A stretch of DNA of 52,506 nt. It comes from Bacteroidota bacterium. Its GTDB lineage: Bacteria; Bacteroidota; Bacteroidia; Palsa-948. The notes beneath the pieces were generated by a model. The model saw nothing but the letters and a program-made list of their open reading frames with translations. It was not told where the DNA came from and ran no database searches. Position 1 is the stretch's first letter; the number at the start of each line of letters is the position of its first letter. Positions 32,801 through 41,488 of this stretch are shown here, piece by piece. The position numbers and the translations under genes were made by a program. The DNA is taken from NCBI GenBank assembly GCA_016213405.1, contig JACRAM010000038.1:1-52506 (forward strand), written 5' to 3'.

Positions 32801-35041
32801 AGAAGCAAGAAAACCAATCATGCCCTTATCCGTAAGAACATAAATCTCGCTGGAGCTTTCTCCGTCCTGAATGGGTTTATGAATATCTCCGGCTGAACAA
32901 CCATACGCACTGAAGAACGGGTATTTTCCATTTGAGTTATTATTGTATTGTTCAGGAGGAAGAAGATTATAATCAAATATGGAAGCGGAAGAATGCCCGA
33001 AGAAAGTGATGAGTGAAACACCGTTGTTTATTAATCCGCGAATTGAATCAGTGGGCGCGGTCTGAGTTGGTAACGAAGAATTTTTTTTGAATGTGTGCAC
33101 ATATCCGCCAAAACTGGTGTCTTCAAGGGTTGTTTCATATCCCAAAAGATAAGTGGTTATTTCCCCCTGCAGGCTGGGAGTATCTCCTCCTCTCAGATGA
33201 ATAATATGCTTCATCCATTCATCGGGATTTGGCAGCGGATGTTCATACTTCCTCACCTTATCAAGGTAATTGGTAATGTCAGGATTATTTTTTGCCGCGA
33301 GACGCCCTAACGGAATTGCTGGTTTCATAAGATTGCCGTTAAGCACAGCAACCAGCATATTATCGCTGGTGGGAAACCCGATGGAGGGCACTAAACAATT
33401 TGCGTAATTGATTCCTGAAGGATCTGAATAATTGTTTCTGATAAGATCGGTTTGAATGGATTTTCCTATAAGGAAAAGATCTTGCGGCAAAGAAGGAAAA
33501 ACATCCGTGCAGTAATCAGCAAAATGGCGAATGGCAAACGGATGTTTTGGAATGCCGTAGGCAAACTGGTCATATAATTCATCAATGTCAGCAACAATCA
33601 CATTATGCCCGCCACCTCCGGAAGTGGAAGGATCTGCCCGGTAATTTTGATAGGCAAGTGCGCCCGACATCAAACTATTATGAGTAATGATGATGTATGC
33701 AGAATCAGCAGCCATTGCCGAATAATCAGTAAAAAAACCTGTGCCTCTTACCGGTTTTATAGACGGCACGGATAAAAAATGATTTTCAGATTTCACCACA
33801 CAGAATTTTTCAGAAGCATTAAACGCATTCGGCACAAGCGCTTTATACGCGCCTCCGCTATTAGTCATCTGAATTTTTAAGTGATTGGTAAAATCATACA
33901 AATAGGCGGAAGAACTGGAGTCATTAAAATTTGTGAAACTGAAATTGGATTTGGATTGTTGAGAAGAATTGTCCGGCACGAACATTTCATAGTAAGTTTT
34001 ATTTTCAAGATTCATGTTGTGAGGGAATTTCATCACTGCATAAGGAACTGTGTTGCGGCTGGCAGTAGCAGGAGCTACGGAAAGTGCTGTAACTACCAGC
34101 TCAGTTGATGCGCCAAAAGTAGCAGAGGGCAAATAATAAGCCGAATCAAAAAGAGAGTACCCGTTAAATGAATCGGTATCAAATGAAATATAATTGCCCA
34201 AAACATCTTTATATTTTAAATTAAACTTGTGATTATAAGTAGTAGCATAGTCATTAGATTCTCCCATTAAAGCAAGTTTAATTTCTGTTTGCTGCGGACA
34301 AACAGAACATGTGTTTGATGTATTAAAAGTAACAGTAAATTTATTTGTAGGGACATATTCATCGAAATCAACACCTGACCAGCCTTCTGCTTCGTGATAT
34401 TCAGGAAAATTAATATTTTGGGCAGTGAATTTTCCGGCATAATAATTTGTATGGTTTTCAATAATAATTTCTTTCATGAAATAATTTGTCTGCGGAATCG
34501 AAGAATAGGCGGTATCGGTGTCAGGCACAATCCGGTTGTTGGCAGTTAAATTATTCCAGGTGAGAAAGTATGCCGAAGTATCGTTGAACAAACTGTAATA
34601 CGGATTCGGCTGCCGAACTGGCTTGTCATATAAATCGCCTTTATAAAGGACGGAATCAAGCGAGCCGTCATTTTTCTGCCCGTAAAATTCTATGTAGTCG
34701 TTAGTATCTAATGTGTCATTTCCATTTTTGTCTTCCACATAAATGTATTGTTCCTGTCCGCGAAAGAAAATTTGAAAGTTGCGGGAATCCTTTGTTAAAG
34801 GATTAATTCCTGCATTTGAAAGCGTTTGAAAATCGAGCCGGTAAATTCCGTTTTTCGCTATGGGAATTTTGTAATAAGTTTGGGAGAAATTAATCCACTC
34901 GTTCCAATAAATCTGTGGCTGAGAAAAGCAAAAAGAAGAAGGCGAAAAGCAAAAGGCAAAAAAAATCACAATCTTTTTAACCTGTCCCGAAGGGATGGAT
35001 TTCCATAACTTGTAATTTGTAACTTGTAATTTTTTCTTCAT
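29864..35041 (-). CDS. C25-family gingipain-like protein, probable T9SS sortase PorU2
   Basis: The product has 1725 residues. Catalytic C25 motifs are present: ITFFGHSS with His at about 683 and FSAYGCSAG with Cys at about 715, 32 apart as in gingipain. The N-terminal part carries YRLDFQTLSNAGINPLTKDS and RNFQIFFRGQEQYIYVEDKN, the PorU-type entry domain. After the peptidase come several beta domains with CARDB-like repeats (about 840-950 and 1400-1550). A FlgD-like end follows at about 1615-1725 (YPNPFSTSTRFVFTL, GWLHIGRNITEYAWDGKDEF). PorU proper has about 1150 residues; the longer form next to a PorV/PorQ-like gene fits the PorU2 group. Such enzymes cut sorting domains and attach cargo to the surface. 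The signal peptide is encoded by two heptanucleotide arrays. The start overlaps the porV-like stop (ATGA). Confidence 0.85.
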   Translation of the reverse strand: MKKKLQVTNYKLWKSIPSGQVKKIVIFFAFCFSPSSFCFSQPQIYWNEWINFSQTYYKIPIAKNGIYRLDFQTLSNAGINPLTKDSRNFQIFFRGQEQYIYVEDKNGNDTLDTNDYIEFYGQKNDGSLDSVLYKGDLYDKPVRQPNPYYSLFNDTSAYFLTWNNLTANNRIVPDTDTAYSSIPQTNYFMKEIIIENHTNYYAGKFTAQNINFPEYHEAEGWSGVDFDEYVPTNKFTVTFNTSNTCSVCPQQTEIKLALMGESNDYATTYNHKFNLKYKDVLGNYISFDTDSFNGYSLFDSAYYLPSATFGASTELVVTALSVAPATASRNTVPYAVMKFPHNMNLENKTYYEMFVPDNSSQQSKSNFSFTNFNDSSSSAYLYDFTNHLKIQMTNSGGAYKALVPNAFNASEKFCVVKSENHFLSVPSIKPVRGTGFFTDYSAMAADSAYIIITHNSLMSGALAYQNYRADPSTSGGGGHNVIVADIDELYDQFAYGIPKHPFAIRHFADYCTDVFPSLPQDLFLIGKSIQTDLIRNNYSDPSGINYANCLVPSIGFPTSDNMLVAVLNGNLMKPAIPLGRLAAKNNPDITNYLDKVRKYEHPLPNPDEWMKHIIHLRGGDTPSLQGEITTYLLGYETTLEDTSFGGYVHTFKKNSSLPTQTAPTDSIRGLINNGVSLITFFGHSSASIFDYNLLPPEQYNNNSNGKYPFFSAYGCSAGDIHKPIQDGESSSEIYVLTDKGMIGFLASSGPGTPPDMDKFASNLYKNIGKDLYGQSIGKCIQSAIDTIEGNGTAMYINATCLEMTLHGDPAIVIHASKLPDYAVNNSLNNSSVYFTPAYVSTDLDSFDMNVIVTNIGKATNDSVKVDIKRVFVDGTSVSYSDTLPYLYYKDTVIFTLPVDPIHGPGLNKFEVHVDPLNSVDELDNFINNNIIPPNEIPLLIYSGDIIPVYPYKYAIVPNDTIILKAYTANPFALSAQYIFEVDTTDLFNSFQKKTQYATQMGAVIKTPLPVILSSLPDSTVYFWRVRRDDLDTLTYRWRESSFQYIPNKRGWGQSHFFQFLKGDKFSYIDTNRVNRSFDLDFQTHAIEVGTCNSTQATGSVYFNMDGQVISFNSSVSAFIPHVLVSVINPITGVVWSNINGNDYGSFPINPCNRFEFLTSTPSQQETLRTFLQDSIPCGSKVILYTSGNHNLGDILGGNPLTTNPGLVQAFMSIGGTQFSAIQNNYPYILIGRKCGTAVEELGANSNTVSFLSDTLMIKRESGYIFSETVGPASKWESMHWKYRLPSPGSQDSIKITVIGIKNNGDTATLIKNISKDYLGFDIYNLDNTISADTYPYLKLTAWVKDSIKHMPAQLTYWRVYYDGVPEASLNPFKNYTFYNPSIQQGDSIKMSVAIENIGDYDMDSLWVDFWVYDSNRSKVPLPSVKLAPLLVDSFLIANTKFPTVNLNGINIPGGLNSLWVEANPFNAQHQLEQYHFNNIGTIPFNVNTDKINPLMDVTFDGVHIMNGDLVSAKPNILIKLKDENTFLALNDPSDFDVRLKRPGKTTYDTVLFGSSMTFEPAVLPSNSCKINYMPALPDGIYELKVQAKDRSGNNSGIVEYKISFEVINKPTVTSVLNYPNPFSTSTRFVFTLTGSEVPDYFKIQIITISGKMVREINKQELGWLHIGRNITEYAWDGKDEFGDQLANGLYLYRVITQLDGKSLEHRETTADPFFTQGYGKMYLIR
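34927..34961 (-). repeat. Heptanucleotide array in the porU2-like signal peptide (second)
   Basis: Plus-strand units AGCAAAA, AGAAGAA, GGCGAAA, AGCAAAA, GGCAAAA; they encode AFCFSPSSFCFS. Confidence 0.85.
35006..35033 (-). repeat. Heptanucleotide array at the porU2-like start (first)
   Basis: Plus-strand units TAACTTG, TAATTTG, TAACTTG, TAATTTT; they encode residues 3-12 (KKLQVTNYKL). A TCCCGAAGGGATGG repeat (34985-34998) follows and encodes SIPSGQ. Confidence 0.9.
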
Positions 35042-36117
35042 TTCGACTGTTTATTGATATCCAGCCTCACTGAAAACACATGTGAATAAAGAGCAACAGA
35101 TTGATTGCCGATATCTGTTTTTGCATAATCAATGCTGATGCGTTTAATTTTTATGCCTACTCCGAAATTTGGTTGAAGCGTTGTAATGTTTTTTCCTGTT
35201 ACATCCTGTTCATGCTGAATATTCAGGATTCCTCCTCTTAAAAATGCAATGCCTTTGTATCCTAACTCAAGCCCGAAGTGCGGGTCTGCACTGATGGGAT
35301 TACTTTTAATAAGCACATTTCTCATTCCGTCAAATGTCATATCAACATTTAATTCTGCCAGCATTGATAAATCCTTCATCAAATCAAATTTTCTGGCTCC
35401 GCCAAGTATCAAGCGAGGCAAAGTAACTTCAATGGAGTTGGTTGGAATTTCATTGTTGGTATAGGCAAAAACATCTTTCATTTCCTGCGTCAGGTTGTAG
35501 CTCCATGCGTTGAAAGTAGAAGTGATGTCTCTTGCCATTGCTCCCAACTTCCATCCTTTGTATTCGTATTGTGCTCCCGCATCTAATCCGAATCCCCATG
35601 CGCCTGCAAAATCTCCAACAATCCTTCGGATTATTTTTGCATTTGCTCCAAGCCGAAGCCCTTTTATTTTCGGAGTGCGTGCGTAGGAGATAATAAATCC
35701 GTAATCAACAGCGGAGAACTGAGTGATCTTATCATAATCAACATTTCCGGAAGCATCAATCAGTTCGGTGGTGTTGGGGATATTGTCAACTCCAAAACGA
35801 ATCATGCTTAAGCCAAAAGCGCTGCTGCTGTCAAGCCGCCTTGCAACGGCTCCGTAATCGTATTTGGCAATTCCGGCAAAATATTCTGAATGCATCAGAC
35901 CCACCTGCATATCATTTTTCACACCAAGCAATCCTGCCGGGTTCCAGTATCCTGAAGTTACATCGTTCACAGATGCAATGCAGGAGTTGGAAAGCCCAAG
36001 CGCTCGTCCGCCCACACCAATGGCAAGAAACTCGTTGCTGTATTTTGGAGCCTGTGCTGAAAGCATATTTGAAAGAAATAATGCCAGAACAGGTAATAAA
36101 GATTTTATGTTTTTCAT
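35038..36117 (-). CDS. PorV/PorQ-family outer membrane protein
   Basis: The 359-residue product starts with a signal peptide (residues 1-22, LPVLALFLSNMLSAQA). The family opening follows: NEFLAIGVGGRALGLSNSCI, then SVNDVTSGYWNPAGLLGVKN and QVGLMHSEYFAGIAKYDYGA. The remainder has alternating strands of a FadL-like beta-barrel, e.g. GLRLGANAKIIRRIVGDFAG and LPRLILGGARKFD. PorV shuttles T9SS cargo from the translocon to the sortase and PorQ acts likewise; this copy is paired with the PorU2-like gene, which starts within its stop codon. PorV and PorQ cannot be told apart safely by eye. Confidence 0.85.
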   Translation of the reverse strand: MKNIKSLLPVLALFLSNMLSAQAPKYSNEFLAIGVGGRALGLSNSCIASVNDVTSGYWNPAGLLGVKNDMQVGLMHSEYFAGIAKYDYGAVARRLDSSSAFGLSMIRFGVDNIPNTTELIDASGNVDYDKITQFSAVDYGFIISYARTPKIKGLRLGANAKIIRRIVGDFAGAWGFGLDAGAQYEYKGWKLGAMARDITSTFNAWSYNLTQEMKDVFAYTNNEIPTNSIEVTLPRLILGGARKFDLMKDLSMLAELNVDMTFDGMRNVLIKSNPISADPHFGLELGYKGIAFLRGGILNIQHEQDVTGKNITTLQPNFGVGIKIKRISIDYAKTDIGNQSVALYSHVFSVRLDINKQSK

Positions 36118-36193
36118 ACTGAAGATAAAGATAAAAATTATTTGAAGGAAACCTACTTCTGCGTAACAGAATTTCGACCAATATATTGTTTAT

Positions 36194-37822
36194 TCACTCA
36201 GCTTTTTTCCAGCTATCACTTCCAGCATATATGAAAGCAGAATTTAGAGGAATTTCATTTTTAAATCTGAGCAAATAAGAGCACTTTGCAGAATCAAAAG
36301 TTACTTTATACTGATCCGTCTCATAGGATTTTGCCCACCCACCACCCGTGCTGAAGTAAGGAGTTTTTTTCTTTGGTCCAATAACTTGTATCTCATTGCC
36401 AATGGTTTTTACAGACGCTATAGAATCCGAATCAAAATCCTGATAACAACCTGCAATTACCTGAATTTTTTTTATGGGAGATTTATCGTATGTAAAAAAA
36501 ATGGAAGCATCAAACGAAGAACGAAAAGCGGCAATCCCTTTATAGTAAGCGGGAATATTCAACACATATACATGATCATATTTTATGAACGGCTTGTACT
36601 GTTCAACCAAACGATTACAATAATTATTTGCTTTGTTCCAGACCGGAATAGTTTGCATCAGCAGGACCCAGCATAATACGGCATATCCGGTCATGGCTGC
36701 GAACGCAAATTTTCTTAGCACAAAAAAGAACGAAGCAGAAACAAAAATGTAGAAAAAAACTGAAGCAAGGTAACCGTATCTGTCCGGGTAAATATATTTC
36801 AGGAAAGAAGAATCAAGAGGGAGCATGGGCAGGAGAAAAAGAATGAAGCATATAAAAATTGAAATTAAAAAATAACCTTCTTCTTTTTTGTTTTTCACTA
36901 TTCGCATAAAGAAAAAAGCAAGAAAGGAAGCAACAGCAAGGAATAAAAAGGAAAGCAAAAAATAATTTGAGGAAAAACTTCTTAGCAAATTGTCGAATTC
37001 GCTGACGGGAATGTAGCGATAGAATAAAAAGAATTTGGCAAAATATTTCAGAAGCGTTTTTACATAGTTGCCTGATTGTGTAATGTGTTCCGAAGTTCCG
37101 GCATGCCAGATCCAATGCCCATACCGGATTTTACAAAAAAGAAAATAAAGTGCAATGAACAGAACCTGAATAAATATAATTTGAATAATAACTTTTTTTA
37201 ATGACATGTTTGTCTTGTGAAGTTTTTGAAACAAGAAATAAATAACCAGGCAAATCACGGGGACAATGGCGGTGATTTCATTAGAAAAAATTCCTAACAG
37301 AAACAAAAAATGAATTACAGAAACTTTCTTTACAGAAGGGTCTGTTAAATAGAGAATAAAAAAATAAAGGCCAGCGAGAGCTACACTCGCATGAAACAGC
37401 CAGCGGATATTCAACCACAGAATATCTTCGGTCTGATAGGGCGACACAAGAAAAATAAGGGCTGAAAAAAAAGCAACTGTTTCTGTCGTGCGATTAAGGC
37501 ATATTTTAAAAAACAGTTTTACAATCAGGAAAACAAGAAATGTGTTTAATGCATGCAATAAAATCCCCGCACTTATCCAGTAAGAAGGCACTAATCCGAA
37601 AAAGTGATAAAGAAAATATACTATGGAATACCCGGAAAAATAAGGAGCAGCAGTTTGCGAATATTCATTAAATCCTGTAATAAATCCTTTTTCAAATAAA
37701 TAAAATTGTCCGTACGTGTCACAAGGCATTAAAATACCAAAACAATCTTTGTAGGCGAGAAAACCGATTACCGTAAACAGCAGAAAAAAAACAATATTCC
37801 GTACGGGTATATTCGTATTCAT
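36194..37822 (-). CDS. Polytopic membrane protein, possible GT-C glycosyltransferase
   Basis: The ATG at 37822 gives 542 residues with about ten hydrophobic segments in the first 390 (e.g. VFFLLFTVIGFLAY, YSIVYFLYHFFGLVPSYWIS, FSALIFLVSPYQTEDILWLN). A soluble domain of about 150 residues follows (YKPFIKYDHVYVLNIPAYYK). A first-loop acidic motif (MPCDTYGQF) and a membrane region followed by a periplasmic tail resemble GT-C enzymes that transfer sugars from polyprenyl carriers, but no signature is decisive. A promoter box TATCTTTG (37832-37839) lies 9 bases upstream and overlaps an alternative TTG start at 37834, which is therefore rejected. The gene is divergent from pssA. Confidence 0.7.
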   Translation of the reverse strand: MNTNIPVRNIVFFLLFTVIGFLAYKDCFGILMPCDTYGQFYLFEKGFITGFNEYSQTAAPYFSGYSIVYFLYHFFGLVPSYWISAGILLHALNTFLVFLIVKLFFKICLNRTTETVAFFSALIFLVSPYQTEDILWLNIRWLFHASVALAGLYFFILYLTDPSVKKVSVIHFLFLLGIFSNEITAIVPVICLVIYFLFQKLHKTNMSLKKVIIQIIFIQVLFIALYFLFCKIRYGHWIWHAGTSEHITQSGNYVKTLLKYFAKFFLFYRYIPVSEFDNLLRSFSSNYFLLSFLFLAVASFLAFFFMRIVKNKKEEGYFLISIFICFILFLLPMLPLDSSFLKYIYPDRYGYLASVFFYIFVSASFFFVLRKFAFAAMTGYAVLCWVLLMQTIPVWNKANNYCNRLVEQYKPFIKYDHVYVLNIPAYYKGIAAFRSSFDASIFFTYDKSPIKKIQVIAGCYQDFDSDSIASVKTIGNEIQVIGPKKKTPYFSTGGGWAKSYETDQYKVTFDSAKCSYLLRFKNEIPLNSAFIYAGSDSWKKAE

Positions 37823-37831
37823 TGGTAAATT

Positions 37832-37839
37832 CAAAGATA
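37832..37839 (-). promoter_or_regulatory. Promoter box TATCTTTG for the polytopic membrane protein
   Basis: An exact TAnnTTTG on the minus strand, 9 bases before the ATG at 37822; it faces away from the pssA box at 37872-37879. Confidence 0.5.
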
Positions 37840-37871
37840 TTAAAAGAAGATACGCAGGAAAAAACCTTTCT

Positions 37872-37879
37872 TAACTTTG
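37872..37879 (+). promoter_or_regulatory. Promoter box TAACTTTG directly before pssA
   Basis: An exact TAnnTTTG ending 6 bases before the ATG at 37886. It overlaps a TTG that would extend the ORF by three codons, so the ATG is the likely start. Confidence 0.5.
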
Positions 37880-37885
37880 GCTTTG

Positions 37886-38620
37886 ATGATTAAGAAAAAC
37901 ATCCCTAATTTTTTCACGCTTTGTAATCTGTTTTGCGGATGTATTGCCATTGTTTTTGCTTTTGAAGGAAATTTAATCTGGAGTGCTTACATGGTAGGCA
38001 TTGCCTGCCTGTTTGATTTTCTGGATGGAATGGCTGCGCGTGCTTTAAAAGTAAATTCTGAAATCGGAAAACAATTAGACTCGCTTGCTGATATGGTTAG
38101 TTTTGGTGTGGTGCCGGGAGTGATAGTATTTATATTGCTAAATCATTCTATGGTAACATGCGGAGCCGATGTATTTGTTGCCGCACCTATTTCGTTCTGC
38201 GGATTTTTAATAACTATTTTTTCAGCAATCAGGCTGGCAAAATTTAATCTTGATACGCGTCAGTCTGATATGTTTATCGGTCTTCCAACTCCTGCAAACA
38301 CAATATTTATTTCATCATTGCCCGTTGTATTACAGTTCAATTTAATTAGTGAATCAATGAAGCAAATAATAACCAATCCTTATTTCCTTATTTCCCTATC
38401 CCTTATTTCCTCTTTTCTCCTCATCGCTCCCATTTCCCTCTTTGCATTCAAGTTCAAAAACTTTTCATGGGCGGATAATAAAGTGCGTTACATTTTTCTC
38501 ACTCTTGCTTTTGTGTTGTTAATCATTTTAAAGTTCGCAGGTATTCCTTTAATAATAATTTTGTACATCGTTTTATCAGTTATTAATAATTTGGTTTCAA
38601 AAAAGAAATTGGGAAAATAA
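37886..38620 (+). CDS. pssA: CDP-diacylglycerol--serine O-phosphatidyltransferase
   Basis: PssA makes phosphatidylserine from CDP-diacylglycerol and serine, the first step to phosphatidylethanolamine. The CDP-alcohol phosphotransferase motif is complete: DFLDGMAARALKVNSEIGKQ followed by LDSLAD (D-x2-D-G-x2-A-R-x8-G-x3-D-x3-D, about residues 46-71). N-terminal KNIPNFFTLCNLFCGCIAIV and several further membrane helices match the family; the 244-residue length is usual. An octanucleotide-type array (38388-38411; TCCTTATT repeated) encodes part of NPYFLISLSLISSFLL in a membrane helix. Confidence 0.94.
   Translation: MIKKNIPNFFTLCNLFCGCIAIVFAFEGNLIWSAYMVGIACLFDFLDGMAARALKVNSEIGKQLDSLADMVSFGVVPGVIVFILLNHSMVTCGADVFVAAPISFCGFLITIFSAIRLAKFNLDTRQSDMFIGLPTPANTIFISSLPVVLQFNLISESMKQIITNPYFLISLSLISSFLLIAPISLFAFKFKNFSWADNKVRYIFLTLAFVLLIILKFAGIPLIIILYIVLSVINNLVSKKKLGK
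38388..38411 (+). repeat. Octanucleotide-type array inside pssA
   Basis: TCCTTATT, TCCTTATT, TCCCTATC follow each other and encode YFLISLSL in a membrane helix. Confidence 0.7.
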
Positions 38621-38737
38621 TTTTCTGGTAACTAAGTAACGAATTCAAAAACGAATATTACGAATGACGCATAGTATGATTTGTAAAATTCGTAAAAAGA
38701 TTCGCAACTTCGTTCCCAGAAAAAAGATAATTACTCT

Positions 38738-38992
38738 ATGAAATTTAAAGCAGAAATAAACGTGATGCCCCTCAAGGCACTCCTTGACCCTCAGGGAAAA
38801 GCAGTAACAGGAAGCATGAAAAACATCGGGCTTGCTGAAATTCAAAATGTGCGTATCGGCAAACACATTTCATTGGAGATAGAAGCCGCTGACAAAGAAG
38901 CCGCTCATAAAAAAGCAGAAACTGCCTGCAAAAAACTTCTCGCCAACCCGATTATGGAGTTTTACGAGGTTACGCTGGAAGAAAGCAAGTAA
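38738..38992 (+). CDS. purS: Phosphoribosylformylglycinamidine synthase subunit PurS
   Basis: The 84-residue product has the PurS pattern: FKAEINVMPLKALLDPQGKA, VTGSMKNIGLAEIQNVRIGK, then EIEAADKEAAHKKAETACKK and LLANPIMEFYEVTLEE. PurS bridges PurL and PurQ, which are not in the window. The 117-bp upstream gap contains ACGAAT-rich repeats (38640-38710). Confidence 0.92.
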   Translation: MKFKAEINVMPLKALLDPQGKAVTGSMKNIGLAEIQNVRIGKHISLEIEAADKEAAHKKAETACKKLLANPIMEFYEVTLEESK

Positions 38993-39045
38993 TTCTCTTT
39001 GCCTTCTTCTTTTCTTTTCCTACCATTGCACTATAATTTCATCTT

Positions 39046-41421
39046 ATGAAAAAATCATTTATTGCCTTTTGTATTTTACAATTTGCAATCTGTAACCTGC
39101 AATCTGTAATTGCGCAGCAAAAATATTTTCGCGTTAAAATCTTTACTGACGGAAAAGGATTAAAAGAACTTTCGGCTTCAGGAGTTTGCATTGACCATGG
39201 CGACAGCAAAAAAGGATTTTTCTTTGTTTCCGATTTCTCGGAACAGGAAATTAACATCATCAAAGAAAAAGGATTCAAGTATGAAATCCAGATTGATGAT
39301 GTACAGAATTTTTACAGAGAACAAAACAATCCTTCATCCGAAAAATATGTTCCCGCCCCCGAACCTTTGACACACGGATGCAATTCCACCATCAATTATC
39401 CTACACCCGCAAATTTTACGCTCGGAAGCATGGGCGGATATTTTACTTACACAGAAATTCTCTGGCATCTCGACAATATGAAAACTCTTTTCCCGAATCT
39501 CGTGAAAACAAAAACTCCTCTCGATTCGCTTACCATTGAAGGTCGCCCCGTTTACTGGCTGAAAATTTCTGACAACGCGAGTGCAGATGAATCCGAACCC
39601 GAAATGCTTTACACGGCAGTTCATCACGCGCGCGAACCCAACTCGGTTTCGCAACTCATTATGTATATGTATTATCTCCTGGAAAATTATAATACAAATT
39701 CCGAAATAAAATATTTAGTTGATAATCTTGAAATGTATTTTGTTCCCTGTATAAATCCTGACGGATATATATACAATGAAACCACCGACCCCGGAGGCGG
39801 AGGTATGTGGAGAAAAAACCGTAAAGATAATGGAGACGGAACTTTTGGAATTGACCTGAACAGAAATTACGATTACAACTGGGGATTTGATGACAATGGT
39901 TCTTCTCCCAGCACTTCTTCCGATACATACAGAGGCACTGCCGGATTTTCTGAACCCGAAACCAAAAACCTGCGGAACTTCTGCAACGCCCGCCAGTTTA
40001 AACTCACACTCAACTATCACACGTATGGAAATCTTTTAATCTATCCCTGGGGATATCAGCCCTCTATTTACACTCCCGACTCCGCGCAGTTTGTAGAGTA
40101 TGCAGAATATTTAACCTGGCAGAATCACTACAACTACGGAACTGCCGATCAAACAGTGGAATATGTGGTGAACGGCAGTTCTGACGACTGGATGTACGGT
40201 GAGCAATTATCGAAAGCGAAAATTTTCGCCATGACTCCCGAAGCAGGCGATGCGGCAAACGGTTTCTGGCCTCCGCAGAATTTAATTGAGAGTATTTGCA
40301 AGGAAAACATTTCACAGAATCTTCACGCAGCACATTTACTGTTGAAACATGCAGTGGCAACGGATGAAGAACCGAGATACATTTCCTCGCAAAACGGATT
40401 TTTCAATTACAACATAAAATGTCTGGGAATGGATGCGCCCGCCACATTCACGGTTTCCATTACTCCGATAACTCCTGAAATTACAAGCGTGGGTGCGCCA
40501 AAAACATATTCCAATTTCACTATGCTGCAGGAAGCCAATGATTCCATTTCGTTTACCATAAGTCCTTCCGCTGTGCAGGGACAAGTGCTTGAATATATAA
40601 TTTCAGTAAACAACGGATTATACACACACAGCGATACCATCGAAAAAGTTTTCGGAACGCCAACCATTCTGTTTTCCAGCAACGGAAATTCCATGACGGG
40701 CTGGACATCTTCAACGGGTTGGGGAGTTGACAATAACATTTATTATTCCTCAACAGGTTCTATTGCCGACAGTCCGAACGGAAATTACAACACCAATGAT
40801 TCCACAAGAATAAGAACTACAACTCAGATGAGCTTAGCAGGAGCGGTGAGCGCCACGCTTTCTTTTCACGCGCGATGGGAAGTGGAACCGCGTTTTGATT
40901 ATGTAGAAGTGATGGCATCCAATAACAATGGAAACACATGGACGGCTCTCTGCGGAAAATATACCAAGCCCGGCAATGCCTATCAGGATAATCTACAGCC
41001 CATTTATGACGGCTTCATGTTCCCCTGGGTGCGTGAAGAAGTTGATTTGGATAGCTACGCCAACCAAAATCTGCTCATCCGCTTTATGCTCAAATCAGAT
41101 AACGGAGCTGAGTACGATGGATTTTTCTTTGATGATTTGAAAGTGGAAGCCATACTTTCTGCGAATGCTGTGAATGAAATAGGAAATGAAATGGAATTTT
41201 CTGTTTCTCCTAATCCTGCTTCCAAGATGATAACCGTCATTGCGAGTGGAGCGAAGCAATCTCTTGTGATGTGTAATCTTCTTGGTGAAAAAGTCGGCAG
41301 TCAGCAATTGGCAATTGGTAAGAATGAAATAGACATTTCAAATCTTCATGGAGGAATTTATTTTGTAAAAGTTGCAGATGAGAAAGGAAATTTTGGTGTA
41401 AGAAAAATAATACTGCAATAA
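39046..41421 (+). CDS. Secreted M14 zinc carboxypeptidase with T9SS type A tail
   Basis: The 791-residue product has a signal peptide at residues 1-25 whose core (LQFAICNLQSVI) is encoded by a heptanucleotide array. The M14 catalytic domain spans about 115-430: zinc ligands H194 and E197 in HHAREPN, the substrate-binding DLNRNYDYNWG, third ligand H325 in NYHTYGNLLIYPWGY, catalytic E399 in MTPEAGD. A beta domain follows (about 440-700, with a jelly-roll-like LSFHARWEVEPRFDYVEVMA). A type A sorting tail ends the protein (718-791: FSVSPNPASKM, GGIYFVKVADEKG). It should digest extracellular peptides at the cell surface. The sorting tail contains two translated repeats (41236-41264 and 41298-41325). 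Confidence 0.93.
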   Translation: MKKSFIAFCILQFAICNLQSVIAQQKYFRVKIFTDGKGLKELSASGVCIDHGDSKKGFFFVSDFSEQEINIIKEKGFKYEIQIDDVQNFYREQNNPSSEKYVPAPEPLTHGCNSTINYPTPANFTLGSMGGYFTYTEILWHLDNMKTLFPNLVKTKTPLDSLTIEGRPVYWLKISDNASADESEPEMLYTAVHHAREPNSVSQLIMYMYYLLENYNTNSEIKYLVDNLEMYFVPCINPDGYIYNETTDPGGGGMWRKNRKDNGDGTFGIDLNRNYDYNWGFDDNGSSPSTSSDTYRGTAGFSEPETKNLRNFCNARQFKLTLNYHTYGNLLIYPWGYQPSIYTPDSAQFVEYAEYLTWQNHYNYGTADQTVEYVVNGSSDDWMYGEQLSKAKIFAMTPEAGDAANGFWPPQNLIESICKENISQNLHAAHLLLKHAVATDEEPRYISSQNGFFNYNIKCLGMDAPATFTVSITPITPEITSVGAPKTYSNFTMLQEANDSISFTISPSAVQGQVLEYIISVNNGLYTHSDTIEKVFGTPTILFSSNGNSMTGWTSSTGWGVDNNIYYSSTGSIADSPNGNYNTNDSTRIRTTTQMSLAGAVSATLSFHARWEVEPRFDYVEVMASNNNGNTWTALCGKYTKPGNAYQDNLQPIYDGFMFPWVREEVDLDSYANQNLLIRFMLKSDNGAEYDGFFFDDLKVEAILSANAVNEIGNEMEFSVSPNPASKMITVIASGAKQSLVMCNLLGEKVGSQQLAIGKNEIDISNLHGGIYFVKVADEKGNFGVRKIILQ
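39077..39111 (+). repeat. Heptanucleotide array in the carboxypeptidase signal peptide
   Basis: Units TACAATT, TGCAATC, TGTAACC, TGCAATC, TGTAATT. They encode LQFAICNLQSVI. Confidence 0.92.
41236..41325 (+). repeat. GTCATTGCGAG half palindrome and heptanucleotide array in a sorting tail
   Basis: The half palindrome at 41236-41264 (begins GTCATTGCGAGTGGAGCGAA) is translated VIASGAKQS. Then units CAGTCAG, CAATTGG, CAATTGG, TAAGAAT (41298-41325) are translated SQQLAIGKN. Confidence 0.85.
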
Positions 41422-41426
41422 AAAAG

Positions 41427-41488
41427 AGATTCTTCACTTCGTTCAGAATGACAATCCAACCGTAAACTGTAGACTGAAAACCGTAAAC
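41427..41488. repeat. GAATGACA half palindrome and heptanucleotide array downstream of lepA
   Basis: The first part (41427-41453, ending CAGAATGACA) is a GTCATT-family half element. The second (41461-41488) has units CGTAAAC, TGTAGAC, TGAAAAC, CGTAAAC. Together they fill the convergent gap between the carboxypeptidase gene and lepA. Confidence 0.85.
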
